Positions 16,570 to 24,390 of a stretch of DNA of 32,979 nt are shown piece after piece. This DNA is from Chloroflexota bacterium (GTDB lineage: Bacteria > Chloroflexota > Anaerolineae > Promineifilales > Promineifilaceae): the NCBI GenBank assembly GCA_002746795.1, contig PDQY01000042.1:1-32979 (forward strand), written 5' to 3'. A model generated the notes under the pieces. It was not told the origin of the DNA. It made no database searches and saw only the letters and a list, made by a program, of their open reading frames with translations. Positions within the stretch are counted from its first letter, which is position 1. Each line of letters starts with the position of its first letter. Both the position numbers and the translations under genes were made by a program.

Positions 16570-17847
16570 CTAACACGGCTCTTTGTTTTTCAGATAGTCG
16601 ATAACAGCCGCTATGGGCATTCTTACCTGCTCTCCCCCATCCAAGGGACGGACAGCCACCATGCTTTCTTCAACTTCAGACTCGCCCACGATGAGGACGG
16701 TGTGTGCGCCCATTCTGTTGGCTTCGCGCATTTGGCTCTTCATGCTGCGTTTGTGGCGGGCAAAGGCCAATCGTGTGCCGATTTTTTCACGGCGCAGTTG
16801 ATAGACAATAGAAACGGCCGTTTCCTTTGTCACTCCGCCAAAATGAGCCACCAACACCTTCGGTTGCAAAGAACCTGGAGCCTCGACACCCTGCTCCTTC
16901 ATGCCCAGGATAATGCGCTCAATGCCGCTGCCAAAGCCCACCCCCGGCGTCGATGGTCCGCCAATCGCCTCAGCCAAGCCATCATAACGGCCGCCGCCGC
17001 AAACAGCCGCCTGCGCCCCAATGCCTTCTGCCCACACCTCAAACACAGTTTTAGTGTAATAATCAATACCACGCACCAGGCGGAAATTGATTGTGTAACT
17101 TTGGTGCAGCGCATCCAACATACCGCACAAATCTTTAAAATGGGCATCGCAATCTTCACACAGATAATCAGCGATATGCGGCGCCTTCGCCAACAGTTCA
17201 TCCATGCCTGCTTCTTTGCTATCCAACACCCGCAGCGGATTCTTCTGTAAACGCTCCTTGTCAATAGGCGCCAACTTGTCTACGTGATCAGCCAAATAAC
17301 TCGTCAACGCCCCCACATATTCAGGTTTACAGGTAGGGCAGCCAGTGCTGTTTAGCTGAAAAGTTAAGCCTGTATAGCCCAGTTCAGCATACAAATTCAT
17401 CGCCAGCATCATCACTTCCAGGTCGGCAGCCGGATCCGTTTCCCCCAGAATCTCCACATCAAATTGGCTGTGTTGGCGATAGCGCCCCGCTTGAGGACGT
17501 TCTCGCCGAAAAATTGGCCCCACCGTAAACAGCTTCACAGGCTGCGGCCAACTGGCCATGCCATTTTCAATGTAAGCCCTGACCAAACCAGCCGTAAATT
17601 CAGGGCGCATCGTAATGCTGGCGCCATCTCCCTCTTCGAGAGTATACATCTCCTTTTGCACAAACACATCCGAGGCTTCACCCATCCCCCTAGCAAACAG
17701 GTTTGTGTATTCCAAGATAGGCACATCAATGCCTAAAAAGCCATAGCGGCGAGCTAAATTGGCAGCCGTCTCCATGACAATATCCCAATATCGGCGATCT
17801 TCAGGCAGCACATCCTGCATGCCCTTCGCCCGTTGTATCGAAGCCAA
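16570..17847 (-). CDS. hisS: Histidyl-tRNA synthetase, probable TTG start
   Basis: This class II enzyme charges tRNA-His. The frame is open to 17880, but a clean GGAGG (about 17853-17857 on the minus strand) stands 5 bases before the TTG at 17847. That start gives (M)ASIQRAKGMQDVLPED, matching the usual IQ..KGM.D.LP opening and 425 residues. Motif 2 is GPIFRRERPQAGRYRQ. The histidine-specific signature LVRGIDYYTKTVFEV is near 255-270, and GGGRYDGL (motif A) follows. The anticodon-binding domain fills the last 95 residues. Two AACGGCC sites occur, one a full palindrome (16813). Upstream on the minus strand a TATAAT (18011-18016) is visible, with no good -35. Confidence 0.94.
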   Translation of the reverse strand: MASIQRAKGMQDVLPEDRRYWDIVMETAANLARRYGFLGIDVPILEYTNLFARGMGEASDVFVQKEMYTLEEGDGASITMRPEFTAGLVRAYIENGMASWPQPVKLFTVGPIFRRERPQAGRYRQHSQFDVEILGETDPAADLEVMMLAMNLYAELGYTGLTFQLNSTGCPTCKPEYVGALTSYLADHVDKLAPIDKERLQKNPLRVLDSKEAGMDELLAKAPHIADYLCEDCDAHFKDLCGMLDALHQSYTINFRLVRGIDYYTKTVFEVWAEGIGAQAAVCGGGRYDGLAEAIGGPSTPGVGFGSGIERIILGMKEQGVEAPGSLQPKVLVAHFGGVTKETAVSIVYQLRREKIGTRLAFARHKRSMKSQMREANRMGAHTVLIVGESEVEESMVAVRPLDGGEQVRMPIAAVIDYLKNKEPC

Positions 17848-18271
17848 ATGATCCTCCAAGGGTAAAAAAAGTCCAGGCAAACATCATACCCACAAGCAGA
17901 TCTCCATCTTGTGCCACAGATAGATTTCCGCAAATGTAGGAATGACCCTCACCAATGCCAACAGGGTGTTTTCAAGTTCAGTCAACAATTGCAGCAGCAA
18001 TCGACTGACAATTATATTCTAGTAATCAAAAAAAAACCCTTTTGGCAGAGCATCTTCAATTAACGCGACTATACAGGCGCAGCCTGAACTTGTCGAAGCC
18101 CAGTAATACAGTGGACAACAACAACCGCGTAAACATAGTGACCGATTTACCTTTCAGAACCAGGCAACCAGGCATGCCCCAAAGCAAGCCATTCTCTTTA
18201 CAGACAGGTGCTGGGGGCAAGTTCGCTGGCATGGCCAGCCTGTTGGTAAAAAAATAAAGAGGCAAAAACAC
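17848..18271. other. Gene-free stretch upstream of hisS
   Basis: No gene is called here. It holds a minus-strand TATAAT (18011-18016) that may serve hisS, an A-run (18028-18036), the CTTGTCGAAG repeat (18067-18100), and CATAGTGACC (about 18134-18143), the same ten bases that open family-1 copies B and C, possibly a remnant. An open frame on the plus strand (18042-18257) has no recognisable similarity or start signal and is not called. No T-box features (specifier stem, GGTGGTACC-like box) were seen. Confidence 0.5.
18067..18100 (+). repeat. Short dispersed repeat with CTTGTCGA core, copy 2
   Basis: GACTATACAGGCGCAG followed by CCTGAACTTGTCGAAGCC; see the matching copy at 4034-4066 on the other strand. 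About 28 of the first 31 bases agree by eye. It lies between divergent genes. Confidence 0.6.
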
Positions 18272-18300
18272 TTGACATTCGTCATATATCTATTTATTAT
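18272..18300 (+). promoter_or_regulatory. Promoter of the GntR regulator gene
   Basis: TTGACA at 18272-18277 and TATTAT at 18295-18300 are separated by exactly 17 bases, a strong sigma-70 pattern. The predicted transcript start is near 18307, about 50 bases before the regulator gene. The flanks are very AT-rich. Confidence 0.75.
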
Positions 18301-18316
18301 TTTTATAATTGACTGG

Positions 18317-18327
18317 TTGTTAAACAA
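18317..18327. promoter_or_regulatory. Candidate operator downstream of the gntR promoter
   Basis: TTGTTAAACAA is an inverted repeat (TTGTT and AACAA around one base). It lies about 10 bases after the predicted transcription start of the regulator gene, where a repressor would block it. GntR/HutC proteins often bind short inverted repeats and control themselves. Chance occurrence in AT-rich DNA cannot be ruled out. Confidence 0.35.
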
Positions 18328-18360
18328 ATATCAAGCTGTTTTCAAAAGGGTATGGAGGGT

Positions 18361-19101
18361 ATGGCCACAAGACGACCACTTGAACGACCAGAAACACTCG
18401 CCGCCCGAGTAGCTAAGGCGCTTCGACAGGATTTGAGAATCAATCCTGTTGCCAATGGCCAGCTGCCTTCTGAGCCAGAGCTAGCAGAACAGTTTGGCGT
18501 CAGCCGGGGCACTGTACGCCAGGCGTTAACCATACTGGAGCGTGAGGGATTTATTCTCCGTCGCCAGGGAGCCGGCACTTACGTACATAAGTACATTTCA
18601 CGCATTCAAACACGCGCCGAGCATGCTTACGAGTACACTGATTTACTTCGCCTGGCTGGTTATGAACCAAGCATCCAACTAATCTCCTTTGAAACATTAC
18701 CCATCACCGCCGGAATGAGCGCACAGCTAGATATAGACCTCAATTCCCAACTGTTAGTTGTACGCAAACTGTTTTTGGCAGATGGTGAACCAGCTATTTA
18801 TTGCCAGGATTACATTCCCCAAAAACTAATCATTGAATCATACGAAAACGACGAACTGGAACAGCCAATATTTGATTTTATGCAGCAGCGGTGCCGACAA
18901 TCATCTATCCAAAACATGGCCGAACTTATTCCAGAAGTTGCTACTGAAGAGTTATCTCAATTACTCAACATTGAGCCTGGCAAGCCTCTGCTGCGTATTG
19001 ATGAGATCGGCTATAACGGGGATGGACATCCTATTATTTTCACCTGCACATATTACAAAGACAAATACCTGAGATTTTCATTATTGCGCAAAAGGATGTA
19101 A
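18361..19101 (+). CDS. GntR-family regulator, HutC/UTRA subfamily
   Basis: This is a ligand-responsive transcription factor of about 246 residues. The N-terminal winged helix-turn-helix covers roughly 10-75 (LPSEPELAEQFGVSRGTVRQ, then LEREGFILRRQGAGTYV). The UTRA ligand domain follows (PITAGMSAQLDIDLNSQLLVVRK and GEPAIYCQDYIP, ending FTCTYYKDKYLRFSLLRKR). I prefer ATG 18361, where AAAAGGG is 10 bases upstream; ATG 18352 is also possible. Its position upstream of the nucleoside/base uptake cluster suggests it controls that cluster and senses its substrate or an intermediate (inference). It contains no AACGGCCGTT. Confidence 0.9.
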   Translation: MATRRPLERPETLAARVAKALRQDLRINPVANGQLPSEPELAEQFGVSRGTVRQALTILEREGFILRRQGAGTYVHKYISRIQTRAEHAYEYTDLLRLAGYEPSIQLISFETLPITAGMSAQLDIDLNSQLLVVRKLFLADGEPAIYCQDYIPQKLIIESYENDELEQPIFDFMQQRCRQSSIQNMAELIPEVATEELSQLLNIEPGKPLLRIDEIGYNGDGHPIIFTCTYYKDKYLRFSLLRKRM

Positions 19102-19128
19102 CTATTTACAAAGGAGCAAAATCACATA

Positions 19129-19219
19129 GTGACCGTCCAAAAATTACTCTCCGTTTTTCAGGGATAAAGGTCACTTGAAGCGCACTCATCAATACCATAA
19201 CTTATGTATGGATGCGCAC
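19129..19219 (+). repeat. Two-hairpin element, family 1, copy B
   Basis: Hairpin 1 runs GTGACC (19129-19134) to GGTCAC (19169-19174). The linker TTGAA is 19175-19179. Hairpin 2 runs GCGCAC (19180-19185) to GATGCGC (19211-19217), with the pairing TCAT...ATGGA inside. It starts 28 bases after the gntR stop codon and could act as that gene's 3' structure. It is one of the most complete copies. Confidence 0.85.
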
Positions 19220-19529
19220 ATAATCTGAGCTAGAAAACGTACCGATAAAAAAGAAAAAGAGATACTGATTCCCGTCAAGTCAACCAGTATCTCTTTACAT
19301 GAAGCTTCATTCATAGAGGTGCCTTTATACACAGTCGTGTTTAGAGTATACCGCTACTCATGAGCCTTTTTTATTATATGTTTTCTTCTACTAGTTGTCG
19401 ATTGCCTGGAACGCTGCCGCTTCAACAGAGTGGTTTCAGAAACGATTGGAGGTCTATGGCACTGAACTTAGCTTAAGAATAAGAAAATCCCAAATTCAAT
19501 GATACGAAGCATCCAAGAGGAGGATAAAA
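19220..19529. other. Leader region of the BMP transporter gene
   Basis: This is the gene-free region between the regulator and the transporter. It contains a 12-bp perfect inverted repeat (19256-19296, separate entry), a perfect 12-base palindrome ATGAAGCTTCAT (19299-19310), CTCATGAG followed by CCTTTTTT (about 19357-19372), and a strong ribosome-binding site AGGAGG about 9 bases before the start at 19530. An open stretch at 19394-19504 encodes LSIAWNAAASTEWFQKRLEV and more, which reads like degraded coding sequence. I see no purine riboswitch and no clear promoter. Confidence 0.5.
19256..19296. terminator. 12-bp perfect inverted repeat after gntR
   Basis: AAAGAGATACTG (19256-19267) and CAGTATCTCTTT (19285-19296) are exact reverse complements around a 17-base loop. 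On the plus strand it is followed by ACATG, a poor T-run. On the minus strand it is followed by a T-rich run (complement of AAAAAAGAAAAAG). It may end the gntR transcript or be a regulator-binding site before the transport operon. Confidence 0.45.
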
Positions 19530-20591
19530 ATGCGAAAAAACGCGCTTTTGTTAACTGTTTTATCACTGATGATCCTGGCCATTTTATTGGCTGCTTGTGG
19601 TGGTGCGGCTGTAGAAGAGCCAGCAGCTGAAGAGCCTGCTGAAGAACCCGCAGCCGAGGCAGGCACTTACAAGGTAGCTCTCATATTACCCGGTCGTGCT
19701 GATGATGTTTCCTGGAATCAGGCAGCCTTTGAAGGGATGAATTGGGCCAAAGATACGCTGGGCACTGATGTACAAGTGGATATTACCGTTGTTGAGCAAG
19801 TTTATGATGTTGCTGATATTGAACCGGCCTTATTGGATTATGCACAGCAGGGATACGATCTGGTGGTTGGACATGGTTTTCAATTCCAGGAACCTATGCT
19901 CAAAGTGGCTGCTGACTATCCAGATGTGCATTTTGCCTTGGGAACCGGTTTCAAGCTTGCACCCAACGTAGGTGTCTACGACGTGAAATTAGGTGATGGT
20001 GGTTATGTGATGGGCATCATTGCTGGAATGCTCACAGAAAGCAACATTGTCGGTGTGATTGGTGGGTTGGATGTTTCTGAAATTCACCGAGGACATGTCG
20101 CCTTTAAGCTCGGAGCAGAGGCGGCCAATCCGGATGTGACTGTGCTCAGCTCATTTATTGGCGACTTCAATGATTTATCTGGCGCCAAAGAGGCCGCTCT
20201 CAACCAGATTAACGCTGGCGCTGATGTCTTGTGGCAAAGTGGTGATGGCATTGGTATTGCTGTTCTCAATGCGTGCGCGGAGCAAGATGTCATCTGCATG
20301 GGCAACAATGCAAACCAAAATGGCATTGAGCCAGACATTACTGTTGCTAGCAATGTTTATGCCTGGGGGCCGATGTTTGTGCAAATGATTAAGGAAAGCC
20401 AGGATGGCACCTATGGCGATAAGCATTATTGGATTGACTTTGCGAATGAAGGCCAGCAAACTATCTGGAATGATGGTTTGTCTGACCTGATTACCCCTGA
20501 AATTCAAGAGAAAGTTGATGAAGCTCGTCAGAGCCTTATTGACGGCACGCTCGATCTTGGCGATTTAGATGCGATTGAGCTTGAAGGGTAG
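19530..20591 (+). CDS. BMP-family ABC transporter substrate-binding lipoprotein
   Basis: This protein binds a nucleoside or related compound outside the membrane and delivers it to the permeases encoded just downstream. The 353 residues start with a lipoprotein signal ending ILLAAC (lipidated C23). An EPA-rich flexible linker (about 28-45) follows, then the BMP/PnrA periplasmic-binding fold: YKVALILPGRADDVSWNQAA, YDLVVGHGFQFQEPMLKVA and HFALGTGF. The family (BmpA, PnrA, TmpC) mostly binds purine nucleosides. A strong AGGAGG lies about 9 bases before the ATG. It contains no AACGGCCGTT. A long hairpin follows its stop, fitting the higher expression usual for binding proteins. Confidence 0.93.
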   Translation: MRKNALLLTVLSLMILAILLAACGGAAVEEPAAEEPAEEPAAEAGTYKVALILPGRADDVSWNQAAFEGMNWAKDTLGTDVQVDITVVEQVYDVADIEPALLDYAQQGYDLVVGHGFQFQEPMLKVAADYPDVHFALGTGFKLAPNVGVYDVKLGDGGYVMGIIAGMLTESNIVGVIGGLDVSEIHRGHVAFKLGAEAANPDVTVLSSFIGDFNDLSGAKEAALNQINAGADVLWQSGDGIGIAVLNACAEQDVICMGNNANQNGIEPDITVASNVYAWGPMFVQMIKESQDGTYGDKHYWIDFANEGQQTIWNDGLSDLITPEIQEKVDEARQSLIDGTLDLGDLDAIELEG

Positions 20592-20613
20592 CCTGAGGTA
20601 GGCAAAAGGATGT

Positions 20614-20656
20614 GGAATGCAGAAAGTAACTCGAAATGAGTTGCTTTCTGTATTCC
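20614..20656. promoter_or_regulatory. Long intercistronic hairpin after the BMP gene
   Basis: GGAATGCAGAAAGTAACTC (20614-20632) and GAGTTGCTTTCTGTATTCC (20638-20656) pair over all 19 positions, with two G-U wobbles in RNA and a GAAAT loop. No T-run follows, so it is not a classic terminator. It probably protects the 3' end of the abundant binding-protein mRNA or attenuates the downstream genes. An open-frame extension of the ATPase gene into this hairpin is not credible. Confidence 0.8.
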
Positions 20657-20701
20657 GGGCTCGGCTCATATCTGGGATACGCCTCCCTGAAAGAGATGAT
20701 T

Positions 20702-22294
20702 ATGACCAAAGATATTTCTGTCCAGATGAAGGGAATTACAAAGCGATTTCCCGGTGTGCTGGCAAATGATCGTGTCGATTTAACCCTTCATGCTGGTGAG
20801 GTGCATGGGCTGTTGGGGGAAAATGGCGCCGGTAAATCGACGTTAATGAATGTCTTGTTTGGTTTGTATGAACCAGACGAGGGCGAAATTCTGGTAAACG
20901 GCCGTTCTGCCACCATTACCTCGCCAGCCACAGCTATTTCCTTGGGCATTGGCATGATCCACCAACATTTCAAACTGGTTCGCCCTTTCACTGTCACTGA
21001 AAACATCATCCTGGGGCTGCGCGAAGGCGGCCCTCTACTCGATTTGAAAGCGGCGGCTCATCGGGTGGCCGAAGTAGCAGAACAGTACGCCATCAACGTA
21101 GACCCCCAAGCGCGAATACACGATCTATCCGTCGGCCAACAACAGCGTGTCGAAATCCTCAACAGTCTTTATCGGGGGGCAAACGTGCTGATTCTGGATG
21201 AACCAACGGCCGTTTTGACCCCCCAGGAAGCCGACGACCTGATCATCACCTTACGCGGCATGGCTGAGCAGGGCAAATCCATCCTCTTTATCAGCCACAA
21301 GCTGGAAGAAGTGATGAAAGTAACCGACCGGGTGACAGTGCTGCGGGCGGGGCAGAAAGTATTTGAATCTCTAACCCAAGATACCAACAAACAGCAGTTG
21401 GCTCAGGAAATGATTGGCCATCAGATCAGGGAACTGAAGCGCGGTGAATCTGCCTTTGTCATGGCTCTAGCGGGCGCAGGTGAAGATGTTGGCATTGAGC
21501 ATCATGTGCTGGAACCTTCCCGAACTCAGGCCACCCTCACTGTGCGAGACTTGCATGTCAATGACGACCGTGACCTAACGGCCGTTCGCGGCATGAGTTT
21601 TAGCATTCACCCAGGAGAAGTACTGGGCATCGCTGGCGTAGACGGCAACGGCCAACGTGAATTAGTCGAAGCCATCACCGGGCAACGCCCCATAACCCAA
21701 GGCCAGGTGTGGTTAGCAGAAACCGAAAGTACAACCTGGTCAACTCGTGATTACATCGACCACAACGTCGCCGTTATCACCGAAGACAGGCAGAAAGAAG
21801 GGCTTGTGCTTAACTTCGATTTAACGCGGAACGCCGTTCTAAAAATCTTTGAACATCCTACCTTCGCCAAAAACAAGCTCCTCAAATTCAACGCCATCAA
21901 TGAGTTCACAGAAAAACTGATTGAAAGCTTCAACATCAGTACCCCCAATCCACACGTGGCAGTGGGCACCTTATCAGGCGGCAATCAACAGAAACTCATT
22001 TTGGCTCGTGAACTCAGCCAATCCCCTTCATTAATTATTGCCAACAAGCCTACTCGAGGTCTGGATATTGGGGCAGCCGCTTATGTGCATCAAAAACTCA
22101 ATGACGAACGAGACCAAGGAACGGCCGTTTTGCTTATCAGCGGTGATCTAGACGAACTCTTTGCCTTGAGCGACCGCCTGCTAGTGATGTACGAAGGACA
22201 ATCCATGGGCATCCTCCCCATCGAAAAAGCCGGTATAGAAAAAATCGGCTTAATGATGGCTGGAACCCCCCAATCAGACACAGCATCAGCATAG
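20702..22294 (+). CDS. Double ABC ATPase of the nucleoside/base importer
   Basis: This 530-residue protein carries two fused nucleotide-binding domains, as in NupA/BmpB/RbsA. Domain 1 has Walker A GENGAGKS (39-46), signature LSVGQQQR and Walker B VLILDEP. Domain 2 is degenerate at Walker A (GIAGVDGNGQREL), keeps the signature LSGGNQQK, and has IIANKPTRGLD in place of the catalytic acid, normal for this family. An insert of about 30 residues (SAFVMALAGAGEDVG onward) separates the halves. I start at ATG 20702; upstream codons fall in the hairpin. ATG 20696 is an alternative. The stop overlaps the first base of a family-1 repeat. Four AACGGCCGTT sites are in this gene. Confidence 0.92.
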   Translation: MTKDISVQMKGITKRFPGVLANDRVDLTLHAGEVHGLLGENGAGKSTLMNVLFGLYEPDEGEILVNGRSATITSPATAISLGIGMIHQHFKLVRPFTVTENIILGLREGGPLLDLKAAAHRVAEVAEQYAINVDPQARIHDLSVGQQQRVEILNSLYRGANVLILDEPTAVLTPQEADDLIITLRGMAEQGKSILFISHKLEEVMKVTDRVTVLRAGQKVFESLTQDTNKQQLAQEMIGHQIRELKRGESAFVMALAGAGEDVGIEHHVLEPSRTQATLTVRDLHVNDDRDLTAVRGMSFSIHPGEVLGIAGVDGNGQRELVEAITGQRPITQGQVWLAETESTTWSTRDYIDHNVAVITEDRQKEGLVLNFDLTRNAVLKIFEHPTFAKNKLLKFNAINEFTEKLIESFNISTPNPHVAVGTLSGGNQQKLILARELSQSPSLIIANKPTRGLDIGAAAYVHQKLNDERDQGTAVLLISGDLDELFALSDRLLVMYEGQSMGILPIEKAGIEKIGLMMAGTPQSDTASA

Positions 22295-22379
22295 TGACCA
22301 TCTAAAAATAATTCTTTTTACAGATGGGCAGATCACTTGAAGCGCATCCATCAATTCCATAACTTATTATGCGCACATA
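22294..22379 (+). repeat. Two-hairpin element, family 1, copy C, inside the operon
   Basis: It starts GTGACC at the last base of the ATPase stop codon. It has GATCAC (22331-22336), the TTGAA linker (22337-22341) and GCGCATCCATC, then ends TTATGCGCACA. The right arm of the second hairpin is shortened. The permease ribosome-binding site AGGAG begins at its 3' end. A TTG inside the linker makes a false upstream start for the permease. Confidence 0.85.
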
Positions 22380-22390
22380 GGAGCTCACAT

Positions 22391-23446
22391 GTGACTGCAA
22401 TAACCAATCAAATCAAGCACATCAACTGGAAAAACATCTGGAAACAGATATATCCGGCCGCTTTATCCCTGCTGTTAGCCTTCCTCATTGGCGGGCTGCT
22501 CCTGTTAGCCAGTGGCCGTGATCCGGTCGCTGCCTACAAAAGCTTACTCACCGGTGCCTTCGGCTCCAGCCAGCGTTTCACAGAAACATTAGTCAAGATG
22601 ACCCCTTTCCTGATTCTGGCCATCTCCGTTTCCATCTCATTTCGCTGCGGCATCTGGAATATTGGTGCTGAAGGGCAGCTCATTCTGGGCGCGATCACCT
22701 CAACCTGGGTCGCCCTAACCTTTTCCTCGCTGTCTCCCTTCATCGTCATGCCTCTGACGTTGGTGGCAGGCATCATCGGCGGTGCATTTTGGAGTGGATT
22801 GGCTGGATTCTTAAAAGCGTACTTCAACGCCAATGAAGTCATCACCACCTCCATGCTCAATTTTATCGCCGTTTACCTACTCGCCTTCCTGGTAAACGGC
22901 CCCTTGAAAGACCCAGAAGGCTTTAACTTTCCCCAATCTGCGCTGATCAACAGCTCATTTGAACTACCTCGTTTGTTAACAGGTAGTCGCCTCAACATCG
23001 CTTTTATCGTGGCTTTGCTCCTGGTGGTGGGGGCAATTATGTATTGGCGCAGCACCATCGGCTTTCGCACCGAAATTGTGGGCGCTAGCCGCCGCGTCGC
23101 CAGGCATATTGGCCTTAACGTCAACTGGACCATCATCCTGGTCACGCTGATCAGTGGCGGTCTGGCCGGAATCACCGGCTGGGGTGAAATTTTTGGCCTC
23201 CATTTCCGCTTGATTGAAGCCATCGCCATTGGTATGGGCTCGCTGGCAGTTGTGGTGGCTTTATTGGGCGAACTTCATCCTCTCGGCATGGTGGCATCCG
23301 CCTTTCTGTTTGCAGCACTAGTCGTTGGCGGCAACGCCATGGAACGCAGCGCAGGCGTACCATTTGCGCTGGTTGACGTGATTCAGGGTGTCATCATTCT
23401 ACTAATTTTAGCCCGATCATATATTTTTCGAGGGAAGGCTTCATGA
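22391..23446 (+). CDS. Importer permease 1 (BmpC/NupB type)
   Basis: This is one of two membrane subunits of the nucleoside/base importer, of the branched-chain/ribose permease superfamily (BPD_transp_2). I start at GTG 22391, with AGGAG 7 bases upstream, giving 351 residues; the open frame back to 22337 only reads through a repeat. About nine hydrophobic segments follow. Family landmarks include FRCGIWNIGAEGQLILGA, ANEVITTSMLNFIAVYL, VGASRRVARHIGLNV and ISGGLAGITGWGEIFG. Its stop overlaps the next gene by four bases (ATGA), so the two permeases are made together. The nearby AAACGGCCCC (22893) is not the full palindrome. Confidence 0.9.
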   Translation: MTAITNQIKHINWKNIWKQIYPAALSLLLAFLIGGLLLLASGRDPVAAYKSLLTGAFGSSQRFTETLVKMTPFLILAISVSISFRCGIWNIGAEGQLILGAITSTWVALTFSSLSPFIVMPLTLVAGIIGGAFWSGLAGFLKAYFNANEVITTSMLNFIAVYLLAFLVNGPLKDPEGFNFPQSALINSSFELPRLLTGSRLNIAFIVALLLVVGAIMYWRSTIGFRTEIVGASRRVARHIGLNVNWTIILVTLISGGLAGITGWGEIFGLHFRLIEAIAIGMGSLAVVVALLGELHPLGMVASAFLFAALVVGGNAMERSAGVPFALVDVIQGVIILLILARSYIFRGKAS

Positions 23447-24390
23447 ACACAGAACTGATCACAGCCTCATTTATCATCGGCGTCTTAGCCGCTTCCATCA
23501 GGCTGGCAACGCCGCTACTGTTGGCGGCATTAGGCGAAATTTTCACAGAACGAGCTGGCATCCTGAATCTGGGTGTCGAAGGCATCATGTTGATGGGAGC
23601 TTTAAGCGGCTTTTTAGGTGCCTATTGGACCTCAAGTCTTTGGCTGGGCGTTGTCGCAGGTATGGTAACTGGTTTGCTATTTGGCTTGCTCATGGGGTTC
23701 ATGAGCATTACCGCCAAGTCGAATCAAGTCGTTGCCGGTTTAGGCATTACTATTTTAGGAAGCGGGTTGTCTACGCTGCTTTTTCGGTTGACTTTTGGCT
23801 TACGCAGCACTCCCCCCTCGCTAGAAATTTTCCCAACGCTCTCCATTCCACTGCTAAGCAAGATACCGTGGCTAGGCCCCATCTTGTTTGAACATAATAT
23901 ATTGGTTTATCTAGCATTGCTTTTGGTGCCAATTTCATCATTGATACTATATCGCACCCGGTTAGGGTTGGCGATCCGCGCCGTAGGCGAAAACCCAGAC
24001 GCTGTGGATACACGCGGATTAAATGTGAGCCAGATTCGATATTTGAGTGTGATGCTAGGAGGCGCTTTGGCTGGTCTGGGTGGCAGCTATCTGGTGTTAG
24101 GCAGCTTGGGACTATTTTGGACACAAATGACAGCCGGTCGTGGTTTTATTGCGATTGCTGTTGTGGTATTCTCAAAATGGGATCCGGCGCGGGCTTTACT
24201 GGGCGCGTTGGTTTTTGGACTGGCTTCAGCATTACAAATTAGTCTGCAAACGTTGAGTGTGCCCATTGCCTCAGAGCTGCTGCTTATGCTGCCGTATATC
24301 ATCACTATCCTGGTGCTGGTCAGTGTGTCAAGGCGGGCAGAGTTCCCCAGTGCGTTTGCTGTACCCTATTACCGAGGTGGCAAAAAATGA
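23443..24390 (+). CDS. Importer permease 2 (NupC/BmpD type)
   Basis: This is the second membrane subunit, 315 residues with about eight to ten hydrophobic helices. It shows the conserved TPLLLAALGEIFTERAGILN and LGVEGIMLMGALSG, with MSITAKSNQVVAGLGITI and RAVGENPDAVDTRGLNVSQI (the ATPase-contact loop). LGGSYLVLGSLGLFW follows. It starts within the stop of permease 1 and its own stop overlaps the start of the deaminase gene (ATGA at 24387-24390), tying transport directly to catabolism. Confidence 0.92.
   Translation: MNTELITASFIIGVLAASIRLATPLLLAALGEIFTERAGILNLGVEGIMLMGALSGFLGAYWTSSLWLGVVAGMVTGLLFGLLMGFMSITAKSNQVVAGLGITILGSGLSTLLFRLTFGLRSTPPSLEIFPTLSIPLLSKIPWLGPILFEHNILVYLALLLVPISSLILYRTRLGLAIRAVGENPDAVDTRGLNVSQIRYLSVMLGGALAGLGGSYLVLGSLGLFWTQMTAGRGFIAIAVVVFSKWDPARALLGALVFGLASALQISLQTLSVPIASELLLMLPYIITILVLVSVSRRAEFPSAFAVPYYRGGKK

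Noticed and set aside
17848..18060. T-box riboswitch upstream of hisS
   Set aside because: No specifier loop, T-box sequence or terminator/antiterminator pair could be found on the minus strand.
18042..18257. Open frame of 71 codons between hisS and gntR
   Set aside because: No ribosome-binding site, no recognisable family, overlaps a dispersed repeat, and the opposite strand is open too.
19312..19529. Purine riboswitch upstream of the BMP transporter
   Set aside because: The conserved core and loop-loop pairing of purine riboswitches were not seen.
22337..22390. Upstream TTG start for importer permease 1
   Set aside because: These codons lie in a family-1 repeat; GTG 22391 has the ribosome-binding site AGGAG at proper spacing.
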